The notes beneath the pieces were generated by a model. It searched no databases and was not told the DNA's origin. It saw only the letters and a list, made by a program, of their open reading frames with translations. The translations under genes were made by a program, and so were the position numbers. Source: Streptomyces griseosporeus (GTDB lineage: Bacteria > Actinomycetota > Actinomycetes > Streptomycetales > Streptomycetaceae). From it: a stretch of 64,000 nucleotides of DNA. The stretch is from assembly GCF_014656055.1 (NCBI RefSeq), contig NZ_BNBR01000008.1, forward strand, positions 117,065-181,064. The letters run 5' to 3'. Below, in pieces: positions 39,746 through 48,642 of this stretch (positions within the stretch are counted from its first letter, which is position 1; every line of letters begins with the position of its first letter).

Positions 39746-41104
39746 TCAGCCGAGCGCCGACTTCACCACGTCCGCGAGCCGCCCGGCCACCGACCGCGCC
39801 TGCTCGATGTCGGCGGCCTCCACCATCACCCGCACCAGCGGCTCGGTCCCCGAAGGGCGCAGCAGCACCCGCCCGGTCTCCCCCAGCTCCCGCTCCGCGT
39901 CGGCCACCGCCGCCGCCAGCTCACCGGAGGTCTTCACCCGCGACTTGTCCACGTCGGGCACATTGATCAGCACCTGCGGCAGCCGCTCCATCACGGACGC
40001 CAGCTCCCGGAGCGTCCGTCCCGACTGCGCGACCCGAGCCGCGAGCATCAGGCCGGTCAGCGTGCCGTCACCGGTCGTCGCGTGGTCGAGGATGATCACG
40101 TGGCCGGACTGCTCGCCGCCGAGCGCGTAGCCGTGCTGCTTCATCTCCTCCAGCACATAGCGGTCGCCGACCGCCGTCTGGACGAGCTTCAGCCCCTCCC
40201 GTTCCAGCGCCAGCTTGAAGCCGAGGTTGGACATGACGGTCGCGACGACGGTGTCGGAGCGCAGCGCGCCCCGCTCCCGCATGGCCAGGGCCAGCACGGC
40301 GAGGATCTGGTCGCCGTCGACCTCCGCGCCGGTGTGGTCCACGGCGAGGCACCGGTCGGCGTCGCCGTCGTGGGCGATGCCGAAGTCCGCGCCGTGCTGC
40401 ACGACCGCGGACTTCAGCAGGTCCAGGTGGGTCGAGCCGCAGCCGTCGTTGATGTTCAGGCCGTCGGGCTCCGCGCCGATCGTGATGATCTCCGCGCCGG
40501 CCCGCGCGAACGCCTCCGGGGAGACCCGGGCGGCGGCGCCGTGCGCCTCGTCGAGGACGATCTTCAGCCCGTCGAGCCGGTTCGGCAGCACGCCGACGAG
40601 GTGGGCGACGTACTTGTCGAAGCCCTCCTTGTACTCGCGCACCCGGCCCACGCCCGCACCGGTCGGCCGGTCCCACGGCTCGCCGTGCCGGTGGCCGTCG
40701 TACACCGCCTCGATACGGTCCTCCAGCTCGTCGGCGAGTTTGTGGCCGCCGCGCGCGAAGAACTTGATGCCGTTGTCCGGCATGGCGTTGTGGCTGGCGG
40801 AGAGCATCACGCCGAGGTCCGCCCCGAGCGCCCCGGTCAGATAGGCGACCGCGGGCGTCGGCAGCACGCCGACCCTGAGGACGTCCACCCCGGCGCTGGC
40901 GAGGCCCGCGACCACGGCGGCCTCCAGGAACTCCCCGGACGCACGCGGGTCCCGTCCGACCACGGCGGTCGGCCTGTGGCCCTCGAAGGTGCCCGCCTCG
41001 GCCAGTACGTGCGCCGCCGCGACCGACAGACCGAGTGCCATCTCGGCCGTCAGATCCGCGTTGGCAACGCCCCGCACGCCGTCCGTGCCGAAGAGTCGTC
41101 CCAC
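39746..41104 (-). CDS. glmM: Phosphoglucosamine mutase
   Basis: A 452-aa enzyme converting glucosamine-6-phosphate to the 1-phosphate for UDP-GlcNAc. The phosphoserine is Ser104 in LSASHNAMPDNG; DGDADRC is the metal loop; GGEQSGH is the sugar-binding loop; RPSGTEPLVRVM binds phosphate. ATG 41104 opens with MGRLFGTDGVRG, the family start. Acts directly after GlmS, encoded nearby. Confidence 0.97.
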   Translation of the reverse strand: MGRLFGTDGVRGVANADLTAEMALGLSVAAAHVLAEAGTFEGHRPTAVVGRDPRASGEFLEAAVVAGLASAGVDVLRVGVLPTPAVAYLTGALGADLGVMLSASHNAMPDNGIKFFARGGHKLADELEDRIEAVYDGHRHGEPWDRPTGAGVGRVREYKEGFDKYVAHLVGVLPNRLDGLKIVLDEAHGAAARVSPEAFARAGAEIITIGAEPDGLNINDGCGSTHLDLLKSAVVQHGADFGIAHDGDADRCLAVDHTGAEVDGDQILAVLALAMRERGALRSDTVVATVMSNLGFKLALEREGLKLVQTAVGDRYVLEEMKQHGYALGGEQSGHVIILDHATTGDGTLTGLMLAARVAQSGRTLRELASVMERLPQVLINVPDVDKSRVKTSGELAAAVADAERELGETGRVLLRPSGTEPLVRVMVEAADIEQARSVAGRLADVVKSALG

Positions 41105-41211
41105 GTGTCCTCCTGAGGAAGCGTCATGTCTTGCAAAAGGCGCGGCGGCATCCCATCACACAAGCCTTTGAACGTCTTGTGCCGTTATACGCCCCACGCC
41201 GGTGATAAACG

Positions 41212-41248
41212 AACGCCCCGACAGCACATGGCGTGCCGCCGGGGCGTT
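41212..41248 (-). terminator. Terminator of rplM-rpsI
   Basis: AACGCCCCG and CGGGGCGTT form a 9-bp stem around a loop with a small inner GCAC/GTGC stem, 20 bases after the rpsI stop. Confidence 0.85.
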
Positions 41249-41268
41249 GCGTGCAGAGGCAGCGAAGC

Positions 41269-41781
41269 TTAGCGCTTGCTGTACTGCGGGGCCTTGCGGG
41301 CCTTCTTCAGACCGGCCTTCTTCCGCTCGACCGCGCGGTCGTCGCGGCGCAGGAAGCCGGCCTTCTTCAGCGGGCCGCGGTTGTTGTCCACGTCGGCCTC
41401 GTTCAGGGCGCGGGCGACACCGAGACGGAGCGCACCGGCCTGGCCGGAGACGCCGCCGCCGGAGATGCGGGCGATGACGTCGTAACGGCCCTCGAGCTCG
41501 AGCACCTTGAAGGGCTCGTTCACTTCCTGCTGGTGCACCTTGTTGGGGAAGTAGTCCTCAAGGGTGCGACCGTTGATCTTCCACTTGCCGGTGCCCGGGA
41601 CGATCCGGACACGGGCGATGGCCTCCTTGCGGCGGCCCAGGCCGGCGGCCGGCTGGGGCTCGCCGAAGCGGGAAGCCAGCGACTCCGAGGTGTACTCGCC
41701 CTCGACGGGGACCTCGGACTCGGTGGTGTAGCTCTCGATGTCGATCTCTTCGATCGGCTGCTCGGCAGTGGTCTCGGCCAC
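41269..41781 (-). CDS. rpsI: 30S ribosomal protein S9
   Basis: A 170-aa S9 with a 40-residue acidic N-terminal extension usual in actinomycetes (EEIDIESYTTESE). The conserved core has GRRKEAIARVRI, GGGVSGQAGALRLGVARAL and ends in SKR, whose C-terminal Arg reaches the P-site tRNA. Follows rplM by 42 bases. Confidence 0.97.
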   Translation of the reverse strand: MAETTAEQPIEEIDIESYTTESEVPVEGEYTSESLASRFGEPQPAAGLGRRKEAIARVRIVPGTGKWKINGRTLEDYFPNKVHQQEVNEPFKVLELEGRYDVIARISGGGVSGQAGALRLGVARALNEADVDNNRGPLKKAGFLRRDDRAVERKKAGLKKARKAPQYSKR

Positions 41782-41823
41782 GATTCTCCTCAGATTCTCT
41801 TCAGTCTTAGGGGGTGGCCGGAC

Positions 41824-42267
41824 TTACTGCGCGACCTGGGTGATCTCGAACGGCACCGGCTGCTGGGCAGCGTGCGGGTGCTGGTCACCCTTGTAGACCT
41901 TCAGCTTCGAGAGCATCTGACGGCCCAGCGTGTTCTTGGGGAGCATGCCCTTGACGGCCTTCTCGATGGCCTTCTCGGGGTTCTTCTCGAGCAGCTCGTC
42001 GTAGCGGACGGAGCGCAGACCACCCGGGTAGCCGGAGTGGCGGTACGCCATCTTCTGGGTCCGCTTGTTGCCGGAGAGGTGCACCTTGTCGGCGTTGATG
42101 ATGATGACGAAGTCACCAGCGTCGACGTGCGGCGCGTAGATCGGCTTGTGCTTGCCCCGGAGGAGCGTGGCGGCAGTGGTGGCGAGACGACCCAGGACAA
42201 CGTCCTGAGCGTCGATGACGTGCCACTGGCGCGTCACATCGCCGGGCTTGGGGCTGTACGTACGCAC
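41824..42267 (-). CDS. rplM: 50S ribosomal protein L13
   Basis: A 147-aa L13, first gene of the rplM-rpsI operon. Core motifs WHVIDAQDVVLGRLAT, GDFVIIINADKVHLSGNK and MLPKNTLGRQML are present. GTG 42267 (VRTYSPKPGDV) is chosen, with GAAGG upstream; the longer frame has no ribosome site. Promoters must lie in the 256-bp gap to the divergent gene at 42524. Confidence 0.96.
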   Translation of the reverse strand: MRTYSPKPGDVTRQWHVIDAQDVVLGRLATTAATLLRGKHKPIYAPHVDAGDFVIIINADKVHLSGNKRTQKMAYRHSGYPGGLRSVRYDELLEKNPEKAIEKAVKGMLPKNTLGRQMLSKLKVYKGDQHPHAAQQPVPFEITQVAQ

Positions 42268-42523
42268 GGTTCGTAGCCTTCGCTTCGAGTGAATGGTCCT
42301 AGACAAGGTCACCGAAACGATCACGACAGCCTTGACCCACGGCGGCGACGCAAACCGCGTGCGTGGGGTCGCTGGTCATCGGCCCGGTGGACCGGTGTAA
42401 GGGCCCGTCCCGTGAGAATGAGCAAGCCAATACACAACGAACAAGCAGAATACCGGGGCGACCCGGACGGGTCAAAACGGGACCGCCGCGGACCACCCCC
42501 GTCCCCCGTCTAAGATGCGCCCC

Positions 42524-43396
42524 ATGAGCTTTGGGCAGGGGGGACCTCAGCAGCCCCAGTGGGATCCCTGGAAACCGCAATCCGAGCAGCCGTGGAGCAG
42601 CGGCGGCACCGGTGACACACCGGACTGGGCCGCGCTCGCCGAGGCGTCGGAGGCGCGCAACAAGCGCCGCCGGCTGCTGTTCGTCGGCGGTGGCGCGCTC
42701 GCCACCCTCGCGGTCGGCGCGGCCGTCGCCGTCGCCGTGGTCTCGGCCAACGGCAGCCCGAAGGGCGACCCCACCGCCCTGCCGTCGAGCGACCTGCCCA
42801 GCCCGACCCCGACGGCGCCCTCCTTCGCCCCGACCAGCGCGCCTCCGCCGCTGGACCCGAAGGACTTCGTCTCCAGCAAGCAGAAGGACACCGCGCCGCT
42901 CACACCCGAGGGCATGTTCCCCGGCACCCGGCTGACCGTGGGCTCGGCCGTGTACCAGAAGGGCCCGACGGACTCCACGAAGTCCTGCGCGGGAGCCTCC
43001 GCGGGCACCCTGCCGAAGGTGCTGACCGCCAACGGCTGCACCCTGGTGATGCGCGTCTCCTACACCGTCGACGGCATCGCCTCGACGGTCGGCGTGGCCG
43101 TCTTCGACACCGAGGCGCAGGCCCTGAAGGCCAAGAAGCAGGCCGACGACAAGAGCATCGTGAAGGCCCTCACCGGCAAGGGCGTGAAGAACTTCTGCAA
43201 CGGCGCCGTCTGCTTCTCCACGACCAACTCCTACGGCCGCTACGCCTACTTCACCCTCACCGGCTTCACCTCCGGCAAGGACGTCACCAAGAAGGACACG
43301 GCGGTCATGCGCACCGGCAACGATCTGGCCGACTTCGCCTTCCGGCAGATCCGCCGCCGCGGCGAGGTCCAGGCCTCGGCGGCGGCGAACCAGTAG
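42524..43396 (+). CDS. Membrane-anchored hypothetical protein
   Basis: A 290-aa protein with a Gln/Pro/Trp-rich cytosolic N-terminus (about 1-35), a basic patch NKRRR, one membrane segment (51-73), a Pro/Ser/Thr linker (about 75-105) and an extracellular domain of 180 residues with four Cys (KSCAGAS, NGCTLV, NFCNGAVCF), probably two disulfides. No family is recognised. ATG 42524 has no Shine-Dalgarno sequence. Located between rplM and truA and convergent with truA. Confidence 0.8.
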   Translation: MSFGQGGPQQPQWDPWKPQSEQPWSSGGTGDTPDWAALAEASEARNKRRRLLFVGGGALATLAVGAAVAVAVVSANGSPKGDPTALPSSDLPSPTPTAPSFAPTSAPPPLDPKDFVSSKQKDTAPLTPEGMFPGTRLTVGSAVYQKGPTDSTKSCAGASAGTLPKVLTANGCTLVMRVSYTVDGIASTVGVAVFDTEAQALKAKKQADDKSIVKALTGKGVKNFCNGAVCFSTTNSYGRYAYFTLTGFTSGKDVTKKDTAVMRTGNDLADFAFRQIRRRGEVQASAAANQ

Positions 43397-43432
43397 CACC
43401 GGCGGAACCGCGGAACCGGCGGAATCCGCAGG

Positions 43433-44287
43433 TCAGCAGCACCCCGCCGACGGGAGCACGCGCTTGTTCCGGGCCTCCCGGCTACGGGCCGCGAGCAGCT
43501 CGTCGGCGGGGTAGCCGACCTCCTCCAGCGTCAGCCCGTGCGGCCGTACGACATGCACGGCCGAGTCGCGGACACCCGCGGCCAGCACCTTCGCCGGCCA
43601 CTCGGGGCCGCGGTGCCCGTCCCCCACGAACAGCAGCGCCCCGATCAGCGAGCGCACCATGTTGTGGCAGAAGGCGTCGGCCCGCACGGTCGCGGTGACG
43701 ATCCCGTCGTCGCCCCGCTCCAGGCTCAGCTCCTGCAGCGTACGGATGGTCGTGGCACCCTCGCGCTTCTTGCAGTACGCGGCGAAGTCGTGCTCCCCGA
43801 GCAGCCCCCGCGCGGCCTCGTTCATGGCGTCCACGTCGAGCGGCCAGTCGTGCCACAGCACATGGTTCCGCAGCAGCGGGTCCACGCCCCCCGGGTTGTC
43901 GGTGACGCGGTAGGCGTACCGGCGCCAGACCGCGGAGAAACGGGCGTTGAAGCCGGCCGGCGCCTCCCTGAGGGCCCAGACCCGCACGTCCCTCGGCAGG
44001 CGTCCCGCGAGCCGCTTCAGCAGCTTCTCGTGGTGCTCACGCCAGACCCCCTCGGGCAGGTCCACGTGCGCCACCTGCCCCCGCGCGTGCACCCCGGCGT
44101 CGGTGCGGCCGGCGACCGTCAGCTCGTACGTCTCCCGCGACCGGGTCACCGTACGCAGCGCGTCCTCGATCTCCCCCTGCACGGTCCGCCGCCCACCGGC
44201 CTGCCGGGCCCACCCGGAGAAGTCGGTGCCGTCGTAGGACAGGTCGAGACGGACACGGACGTACCCGGGCTGTACTTCGTCACTCAC
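43433..44287 (-). CDS. truA: tRNA pseudouridine(38-40) synthase
   Basis: A 284-aa synthase acting at tRNA positions 38-40. It begins with VRLDLSYDGTDFSGW; the catalytic Asp is Asp63 in AGRTDAGVHARGQ; RFSAVWRRYAYRV and FCHNMVRSLIG are conserved. The C-terminus ends in CC. It follows rplQ after a strong hairpin, as in other actinomycetes. Confidence 0.96.
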   Translation of the reverse strand: MSDEVQPGYVRVRLDLSYDGTDFSGWARQAGGRRTVQGEIEDALRTVTRSRETYELTVAGRTDAGVHARGQVAHVDLPEGVWREHHEKLLKRLAGRLPRDVRVWALREAPAGFNARFSAVWRRYAYRVTDNPGGVDPLLRNHVLWHDWPLDVDAMNEAARGLLGEHDFAAYCKKREGATTIRTLQELSLERGDDGIVTATVRADAFCHNMVRSLIGALLFVGDGHRGPEWPAKVLAAGVRDSAVHVVRPHGLTLEEVGYPADELLAARSREARNKRVLPSAGCC

Positions 44288-44310
44288 ACGGAAATCCTCT
44301 CAGGTACGCG

Positions 44311-44343
44311 AAAGCGGGCCCGCCCCGAAGGGCGAACCCGCTT
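44311..44343 (-). terminator. Terminator of rplQ
   Basis: A long stem closing AAGCGGG...CCCGCTT with a TTCG-type loop on the minus strand, 17 bases after the rplQ stop and 24 bases before truA. Confidence 0.85.
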
Positions 44344-44359
44344 CACGTCAGGCAGAGCC

Positions 44360-44860
44360 TCAGGCGTCCTTGGACTCCTCGGCGGGAGCCTCGGTGGCCT
44401 CGGTCTCCTCGACCGTGGTCTCCTCGGCCTTCGCCTCGTCGGCCTCCTTGACCGCACGCTTGGTGGCGGCCTCGGCCTCGCCCACGGCCTTCTGCTGCAC
44501 CGTCAGCGCCTCGACCAGCTCGATGACCGCCATGGGCGCGTTGTCGCCACGACGGTTGCCGATCTTGGTGATGCGGGTGTAGCCACCGGGACGGTTCTCG
44601 TACCGCGGGCCGATCTCGGTGAAGAGCGTGTGGACGACGCTCTTGTCCGTGATGACCTGGAGCACCTGACGGCGGTTGTGAAGGTCGCCCTTCTTCGCCT
44701 TGGTGATCAGACGCTCGGCGTACGGCCGCAGACGGCGGGCCTTCGCCTCGGTCGTGGTGATCTTGCCGTGCTCGAAGAGGCTCTTCGCCAGGTTGGCGAG
44801 GAGGAGCTTCTCGTGCGCGGCGCTGCCGCCCAGACGGGCACCCTTGGTGGGCTTCGGCAT
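44360..44860 (-). CDS. rplQ: 50S ribosomal protein L17
   Basis: A 166-aa L17. The family core covers the first 115 residues (LGGSAAHEKLLLANLAKSL; RPYAERLITKAKKGD). The rest is an acidic Glu/Ala-rich tail (AEETTVEETEATEAPAEE) typical of Streptomyces L17. Last gene of the ribosomal cluster, 84 bases after rpoA with a hairpin between. Confidence 0.96.
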   Translation of the reverse strand: MPKPTKGARLGGSAAHEKLLLANLAKSLFEHGKITTTEAKARRLRPYAERLITKAKKGDLHNRRQVLQVITDKSVVHTLFTEIGPRYENRPGGYTRITKIGNRRGDNAPMAVIELVEALTVQQKAVGEAEAATKRAVKEADEAKAEETTVEETEATEAPAEESKDA

Positions 44861-44880
44861 TTCTCTCTCCTGTGTGTCTG

Positions 44881-44904
44881 CCCCGGCCGTATCAGGTACC
44901 GGGG
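44881..44904 (-). other. Hairpin in the rpoA-rplQ gap, shared loop motif
   Basis: CCCCGG (44881-44886) pairs with CCGGGG (44899-44904) and the loop presents TCAGG (CCTGA on the transcript) closed by TA/TA. The 14-mer GCCGTATCAGGTAC inside it recurs in the rpmJ-rpsM gap at 47017. Confidence 0.55.
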
Positions 44905-44944
44905 TCAGGAACCCGATGAGCGGATGCTCACCGGCAATGACCGA

Positions 44945-45967
44945 TCAGTACTGCTCGGTCTCCACGAAACCCGCGTCCGCGTCGTCGTCGGCGCCGAAGG
45001 CGTCGGCGGCGGCGGTCGGGTCGAATCCGGGCGGGCTGTCCTTCAGGGCCAGGCCCATGCCGGCCAGCTTCGCCTTGACCTCGTCGATGGACTTCGCACC
45101 GAAGTTGCGGATGTCCAGGAGGTCGGCCTCGGAGCGGGCGACGAGCTCACCCACGGAGTGGATGCCCTCACGCTTGAGGCAGTTGTAGGAGCGGACCGTG
45201 AGCTCCAGCTCCTCGATCGGCAGCGCCAGGTCGGCGGCGAGGGCGGCGTCCGTCGGGGACGGACCCATGTCGATGCCCTCGGCGTCGATGTTCAGCTCGC
45301 GGGCGAGACCGAACAGCTCGACCAGGGTCTTGCCGGCGGAGGCCATGGCGTCACGCGGACGCATCGCCTGCTTGGTCTCGACGTCGACGATCAGCTTGTC
45401 GAAGTCGGTGCGCTGCTCGACACGGGTCGCCTCGACCTTGTAGGTGACCTTGAGAACCGGCGAGTAGATCGAGTCGACCGGGATACGGCCGATCTCCTGG
45501 CCCACCTGCTTGTTCTGCACCGCGGAGACGTAGCCGCGACCGCGCTCGACGGTCAGCTCCATCTCCAGCTTGCCCTTGCCGTTGAGCGTGGCGAGGACGA
45601 GGTCGGGGTTGTGCACCTCGACACCGGCCGGGGGCGCGATGTCGGCGGCGGTGACCAGACCCGGGCCCTGCTTGCGCAGGTACATCACGACCGGCTCGTC
45701 GTGCTCCGAGGAGACGACCAGCTGCTTGATGTTGAGGATCAGGTCGGTGACGTCCTCCTTGACGCCCGGCACGGTGGTGAACTCGTGCAGAACGCCGTCG
45801 ATGCGGATGGACGTGACCGCCGCACCCGGGATCGAGGAGAGGAGCGTACGACGCAGGGAGTTGCCGAGGGTGTAGCCGAAGCCCGGCTCCAGCGGCTCGA
45901 TCACGAACCGGGAGCGGAACTCGTCGACGACCTCTTCGGTCAACGAGGGACGCTGAGCGATCAGCAT
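44945..45967 (-). CDS. rpoA: RNA polymerase alpha subunit
   Basis: A 340-aa alpha subunit. The N-terminal domain (1-230; RFVIEPLEPGFGYTLGNSLRRTLLSSIPGAAV) builds the enzyme core; the C-terminal domain (about 245-310; IEELELTVRSYNCLKREGI; DLLDIRNFGAKSIDEV) contacts UP elements and activators. An acidic tail ends the protein. Follows rpsK by 146 bases. rpsD is not in this cluster, as in other Streptomyces. Confidence 0.98.
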   Translation of the reverse strand: MLIAQRPSLTEEVVDEFRSRFVIEPLEPGFGYTLGNSLRRTLLSSIPGAAVTSIRIDGVLHEFTTVPGVKEDVTDLILNIKQLVVSSEHDEPVVMYLRKQGPGLVTAADIAPPAGVEVHNPDLVLATLNGKGKLEMELTVERGRGYVSAVQNKQVGQEIGRIPVDSIYSPVLKVTYKVEATRVEQRTDFDKLIVDVETKQAMRPRDAMASAGKTLVELFGLARELNIDAEGIDMGPSPTDAALAADLALPIEELELTVRSYNCLKREGIHSVGELVARSEADLLDIRNFGAKSIDEVKAKLAGMGLALKDSPPGFDPTAAADAFGADDDADAGFVETEQY

Positions 45968-46113
45968 GTGTGGATCAGATCCTTCTTTCGTGGACGCCCG
46001 CTATATGACGCCCGACGGAAACCGCACCCGTGAGAAGCGCGGGTACTGCAAGGGTACGGGCGGCACGACCCGAAGGAGCCGTACCGCCCGGAAGCCCGAG
46101 AAGGAGCCGTGCG

Positions 46114-46518
46114 TCAGACGCGGCGGCGCTTCGGCGGACGGCAGCCGTTGTGCGGGGTCGGGGTGACGTCCTGGATGGAGCCGACCTCGAGGCCCGTGGC
46201 CTGCAGGGAGCGGATCGCGGTCTCACGACCGGAACCCGGGCCCTTCACGAACACGTCGACCTTGCGCATGCCGTGCTCCTGGGCGCGGCGGGCAGCCGAC
46301 TCGGCGGCCATCTGCGCGGCGAACGGCGTGGACTTCCGGGAGCCCTTGAAGCCGACGTGGCCGGCGGAGGCCCAGGAGATCACGTTGCCGGACGGGTCCG
46401 TGATGGAGACGATCGTGTTGTTGAACGTGCTCTTGATGTGCGCGTGGCCGTGAGCGACGTTCTTCTTTTCCTTGCGGCGCACCTTCTTGGCAGCGCCCTG
46501 ACGACCCTTGGGGGGCAT
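46114..46518 (-). CDS. rpsK: 30S ribosomal protein S11
   Basis: A 134-aa S11 with a basic N-terminal extension (KKVRRKEKKNVAHGHAHI). Conserved core NNTIVSITDPSGNVISWASAG-type and GSGRETAIRSLQATGLEV, ending NGCRPPKRRRV. 65 bases after rpsM. Confidence 0.97.
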   Translation of the reverse strand: MPPKGRQGAAKKVRRKEKKNVAHGHAHIKSTFNNTIVSITDPSGNVISWASAGHVGFKGSRKSTPFAAQMAAESAARRAQEHGMRKVDVFVKGPGSGRETAIRSLQATGLEVGSIQDVTPTPHNGCRPPKRRRV

Positions 46519-46583
46519 CTCTTAACTCCTACGGGAGGTGGTCGGTCCTACAGCGAAGACCGTGGACAGGCGTCCGCTGCGGA

Positions 46584-46964
46584 CTACTTCTTGCCCGGCT
46601 TCTTCTTGCCGGCGATGGCGCGACGCGGGCCCTTGCGGGTGCGGGCGTTGGTGCTCGTGCGCTGACCACGGACAGGCAGACCGCGGCGGTGGCGCAGACC
46701 CTGGTACGTGCCGATCTCGACCTTGCGGCGGATGTCGGCCTGGATCTCGCGACGGAGGTCACCCTCGGTCTTGATGTTGTTGTCGACGTACTCGCGGATC
46801 GCGACCAGCTGCTCCTCGGAGAGGTCCCGAACACGGGTGTTCGGGTCCACGCCGGTGGCGGCCAGCGTCTGCTGGGAAAGGGTCCGGCCGATGCCGAACA
46901 CGTAGGTCAGGGCGATCTCCACGCGCTTGTCGCGCGGGATGTCGACACCGGAAACGCGTGCCAT
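46584..46964 (-). CDS. rpsM: 30S ribosomal protein S13
   Basis: A 126-aa S13: GVDIPRDKRVEIALTYVFGIG at the start, RHRRGLPVRGQRT near the end and a basic KKPGKK tail that contacts tRNA. ATG 46964 has GGAG upstream. Separated from rpmJ by 199 bases that contain a hairpin. Confidence 0.97.
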   Translation of the reverse strand: MARVSGVDIPRDKRVEIALTYVFGIGRTLSQQTLAATGVDPNTRVRDLSEEQLVAIREYVDNNIKTEGDLRREIQADIRRKVEIGTYQGLRHRRGLPVRGQRTSTNARTRKGPRRAIAGKKKPGKK

Positions 46965-47009
46965 TCAATGGCTCCTGGTGATCTTCGGAGGTCTGCCGCA
47001 GAACCGGTT

Positions 47010-47038
47010 CCCAGCCGCCGTATCAGGTACGGACTGGG
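47010..47038 (-). other. Hairpin in the rpmJ-rpsM gap, shared loop motif
   Basis: CCCAG/CTGGG outer and CCGTA/TACGG inner stems enclose loop TCAGG. The same GCCGTATCAGGTAC 14-mer and loop occur in the rpoA-rplQ hairpin. Confidence 0.55.
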
Positions 47039-47163
47039 TCCCCGGCCTCCGAACCGGGGGTGTCAAGCCGACGCTCGCGTCGCTTGGGCCCTGCGTATGA
47101 ACAAATTCAGCTCGCGTCGCGCGAATCTCTGCGATAGAGGTGCAGAGGGTGTGTGGTCGTGCG

Positions 47164-47277
47164 TCAGCCCTGGCGCTGCTTGTGGCGCGGGTTCTCGCAG
47201 ATGACCATGACCCGACCGTGACGGCGGATCACCCTGCACTTGTCGCAGATCTTCTTGACGCTCGGCTTGACCTTCAT
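47164..47277 (-). CDS. rpmJ: 50S ribosomal protein L36, zinc-ribbon form
   Basis: A 37-aa L36, read directly from the bases: MKVKPSVKKICDKCRVIRR, then ending ENPRHKQRQG. Cys11, Cys14, Cys27 and His32 form the zinc site, so this is the zinc-containing (C+) paralogue. It lies 29 bases after infA. Confidence 0.95.
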   Translation of the reverse strand: MKVKPSVKKICDKCRVIRRHGRVMVICENPRHKQRQG

Positions 47278-47306
47278 GGGATTGAGGTTCTCCGCGTCAG
47301 AGGGAT

Positions 47307-47528
47307 CTACTTGTAGCGGTAGACGATCCGGCCACGCGTCAGGTCGTAAGGAGACAGCTCCACCACGACCCGGTCGTCAGGGAGGATGCGGATGTAGTGC
47401 ATACGCATCTTGCCGCTGATGTGTGCCAGGACCTGGTGGCCGTTCTGGAGCTCGACCTTGAACATGGCGTTCGGCAGAGACTCGACGACAGTGCCCTCGA
47501 TCTCGATGGCACCTTGCTTCTTGGCCAC
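47307..47528 (-). CDS. infA: Translation initiation factor IF-1
   Basis: A 73-aa S1-like OB-fold protein that binds the ribosomal A site during initiation. AKKQGAIEIEGTVVESLPNA, then GHQVLAHISGKMR and RGRIVYRYK. GTG 47528 follows GAAGGGCG; the open frame extends to 47606 but without a start site and beyond family length. Confidence 0.97.
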   Translation of the reverse strand: MAKKQGAIEIEGTVVESLPNAMFKVELQNGHQVLAHISGKMRMHYIRILPDDRVVVELSPYDLTRGRIVYRYK

Positions 47529-47679
47529 GCTTCGCCCTTCGAATCGACTACCTTGATCGACTCTGTCGTGCACCGTTGGTGAGCATGCAGGCATGCGGGT
47601 GCACAAGAGCCGACGAGTCAGTCTACGTCAGCACACCCGGAAAGGCGAAACGAGGAAGTCTGCCCCGCAGGGGTGATCC

Positions 47680-48516
47680 TCATGCCAGCGGATCGGGAGC
47701 GGCGGTCACGCCGTACTCGGCGAGCTTCGCCTTGCCTCCGTCGGGGGCGGTGAGCACCAGGGGGCCCTGCTCGGTGAGGGCGACGGAGTGCTCCCAATGG
47801 GAGGACCAGGTGCCGTCGGTGGTGATGACCGTCCAGTCGTCGGAGAGGACCTCGGTCTTCGGCGTGCCCAGCGAGACCATCGGCTCGATCGCGAGACAGA
47901 AACCGGGGACCAGCTTCGGGCCCTTGCCGCGGCGCCGGTCGACGTAGTTCAGCAGGTGCGGGTCCATGTGCATCTCGGTGCCGATGCCGTGGCCGCCGTA
48001 GTCCTCGATGATGCCGTAGCGGCCGCCGCCCGGCTTGGGCTGGCGGCGGATGTACGTCTCGATCGCCTTGGAGATGTCGACGAGCCGGTTGCCCTGCCTC
48101 ATGGCCGCGATGCCGGCCCACATCGACTCCTCGGTCACCCGGGACAGCTCGATCAGCTCGGGGGCGTGACCGGAACCCACGAACGCCGTGTACGCGGCGT
48201 CGCCGTGCCAGCCGTCGACGATCGCGCCGCAGTCGATGGAGATGATGTCGCCGTCCTTGAGGACGACGTCCTCGGACGGGATGCCGTGCACGACGACGTC
48301 GTTCACGGAGGTGCAGATGGTCGCGGGGAAGCCGCCGTAGCCGAGGAAGTTGGACTTCGCGCCGTGCTCGGCGAGGACCTTGCGGGCGACCTCGTCCAGG
48401 TCCTTCGTCGAGGCGCCGGGCACCGCGGCCTCGCGGGTGGCCGCGTGGATGGCGGCGACGACCAGGCCCGCCGCCCGCATCTTGGCGATCTGCTCGGGCG
48501 TCTTGATCTGCACCAT
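47680..48516 (-). CDS. map: Methionine aminopeptidase, type I
   Basis: A 278-aa dimetal peptidase removing N-terminal Met. The ligands are visible in order: DCGAIVDGWHGDAAYT (two Asp), GGHGIGTEMH (His), CLAIEPM (Glu) and the final SHWEHSVALTE (Glu). ATG 48516 gives the family N-terminus VQIKTPEQI; GTG 48543 nine codons earlier is possible. Follows adk after 126 bases with a terminator-like hairpin between. Confidence 0.96.
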   Translation of the reverse strand: MVQIKTPEQIAKMRAAGLVVAAIHAATREAAVPGASTKDLDEVARKVLAEHGAKSNFLGYGGFPATICTSVNDVVVHGIPSEDVVLKDGDIISIDCGAIVDGWHGDAAYTAFVGSGHAPELIELSRVTEESMWAGIAAMRQGNRLVDISKAIETYIRRQPKPGGGRYGIIEDYGGHGIGTEMHMDPHLLNYVDRRRGKGPKLVPGFCLAIEPMVSLGTPKTEVLSDDWTVITTDGTWSSHWEHSVALTEQGPLVLTAPDGGKAKLAEYGVTAAPDPLA

Positions 48517-48597
48517 GGGAAGCCTGCGCTCTCCGTCACTCACGTCAACCGGTTACCGGCACGCGCGTACCCCGCCACGTGCCACACACAACAGTAC

Positions 48598-48627
48598 GGC
48601 CGTGACGCCCTCGGGGGCGCCACGGCC
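48598..48627 (-). terminator. Hairpin between adk and map
   Basis: GGCCGTG/CACGGCC with inner CGCCC/GGGCG, 15 bases beyond the adk stop. It suggests that map and the following genes need a promoter of their own or read-through. Confidence 0.75.
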
Positions 48628-48642
48628 GGAAGCAGACGGCGC

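Noticed and set aside
43538..46033. 831-aa plus-strand frame across truA, rplQ and rpoA
   Set aside because: Runs antisense through three unmistakable genes and their spacers.
45968..46113. rpsD between rpsK and rpoA as in many bacteria
   Set aside because: The 146-base gap is too short; rpsD is elsewhere in this genome type.
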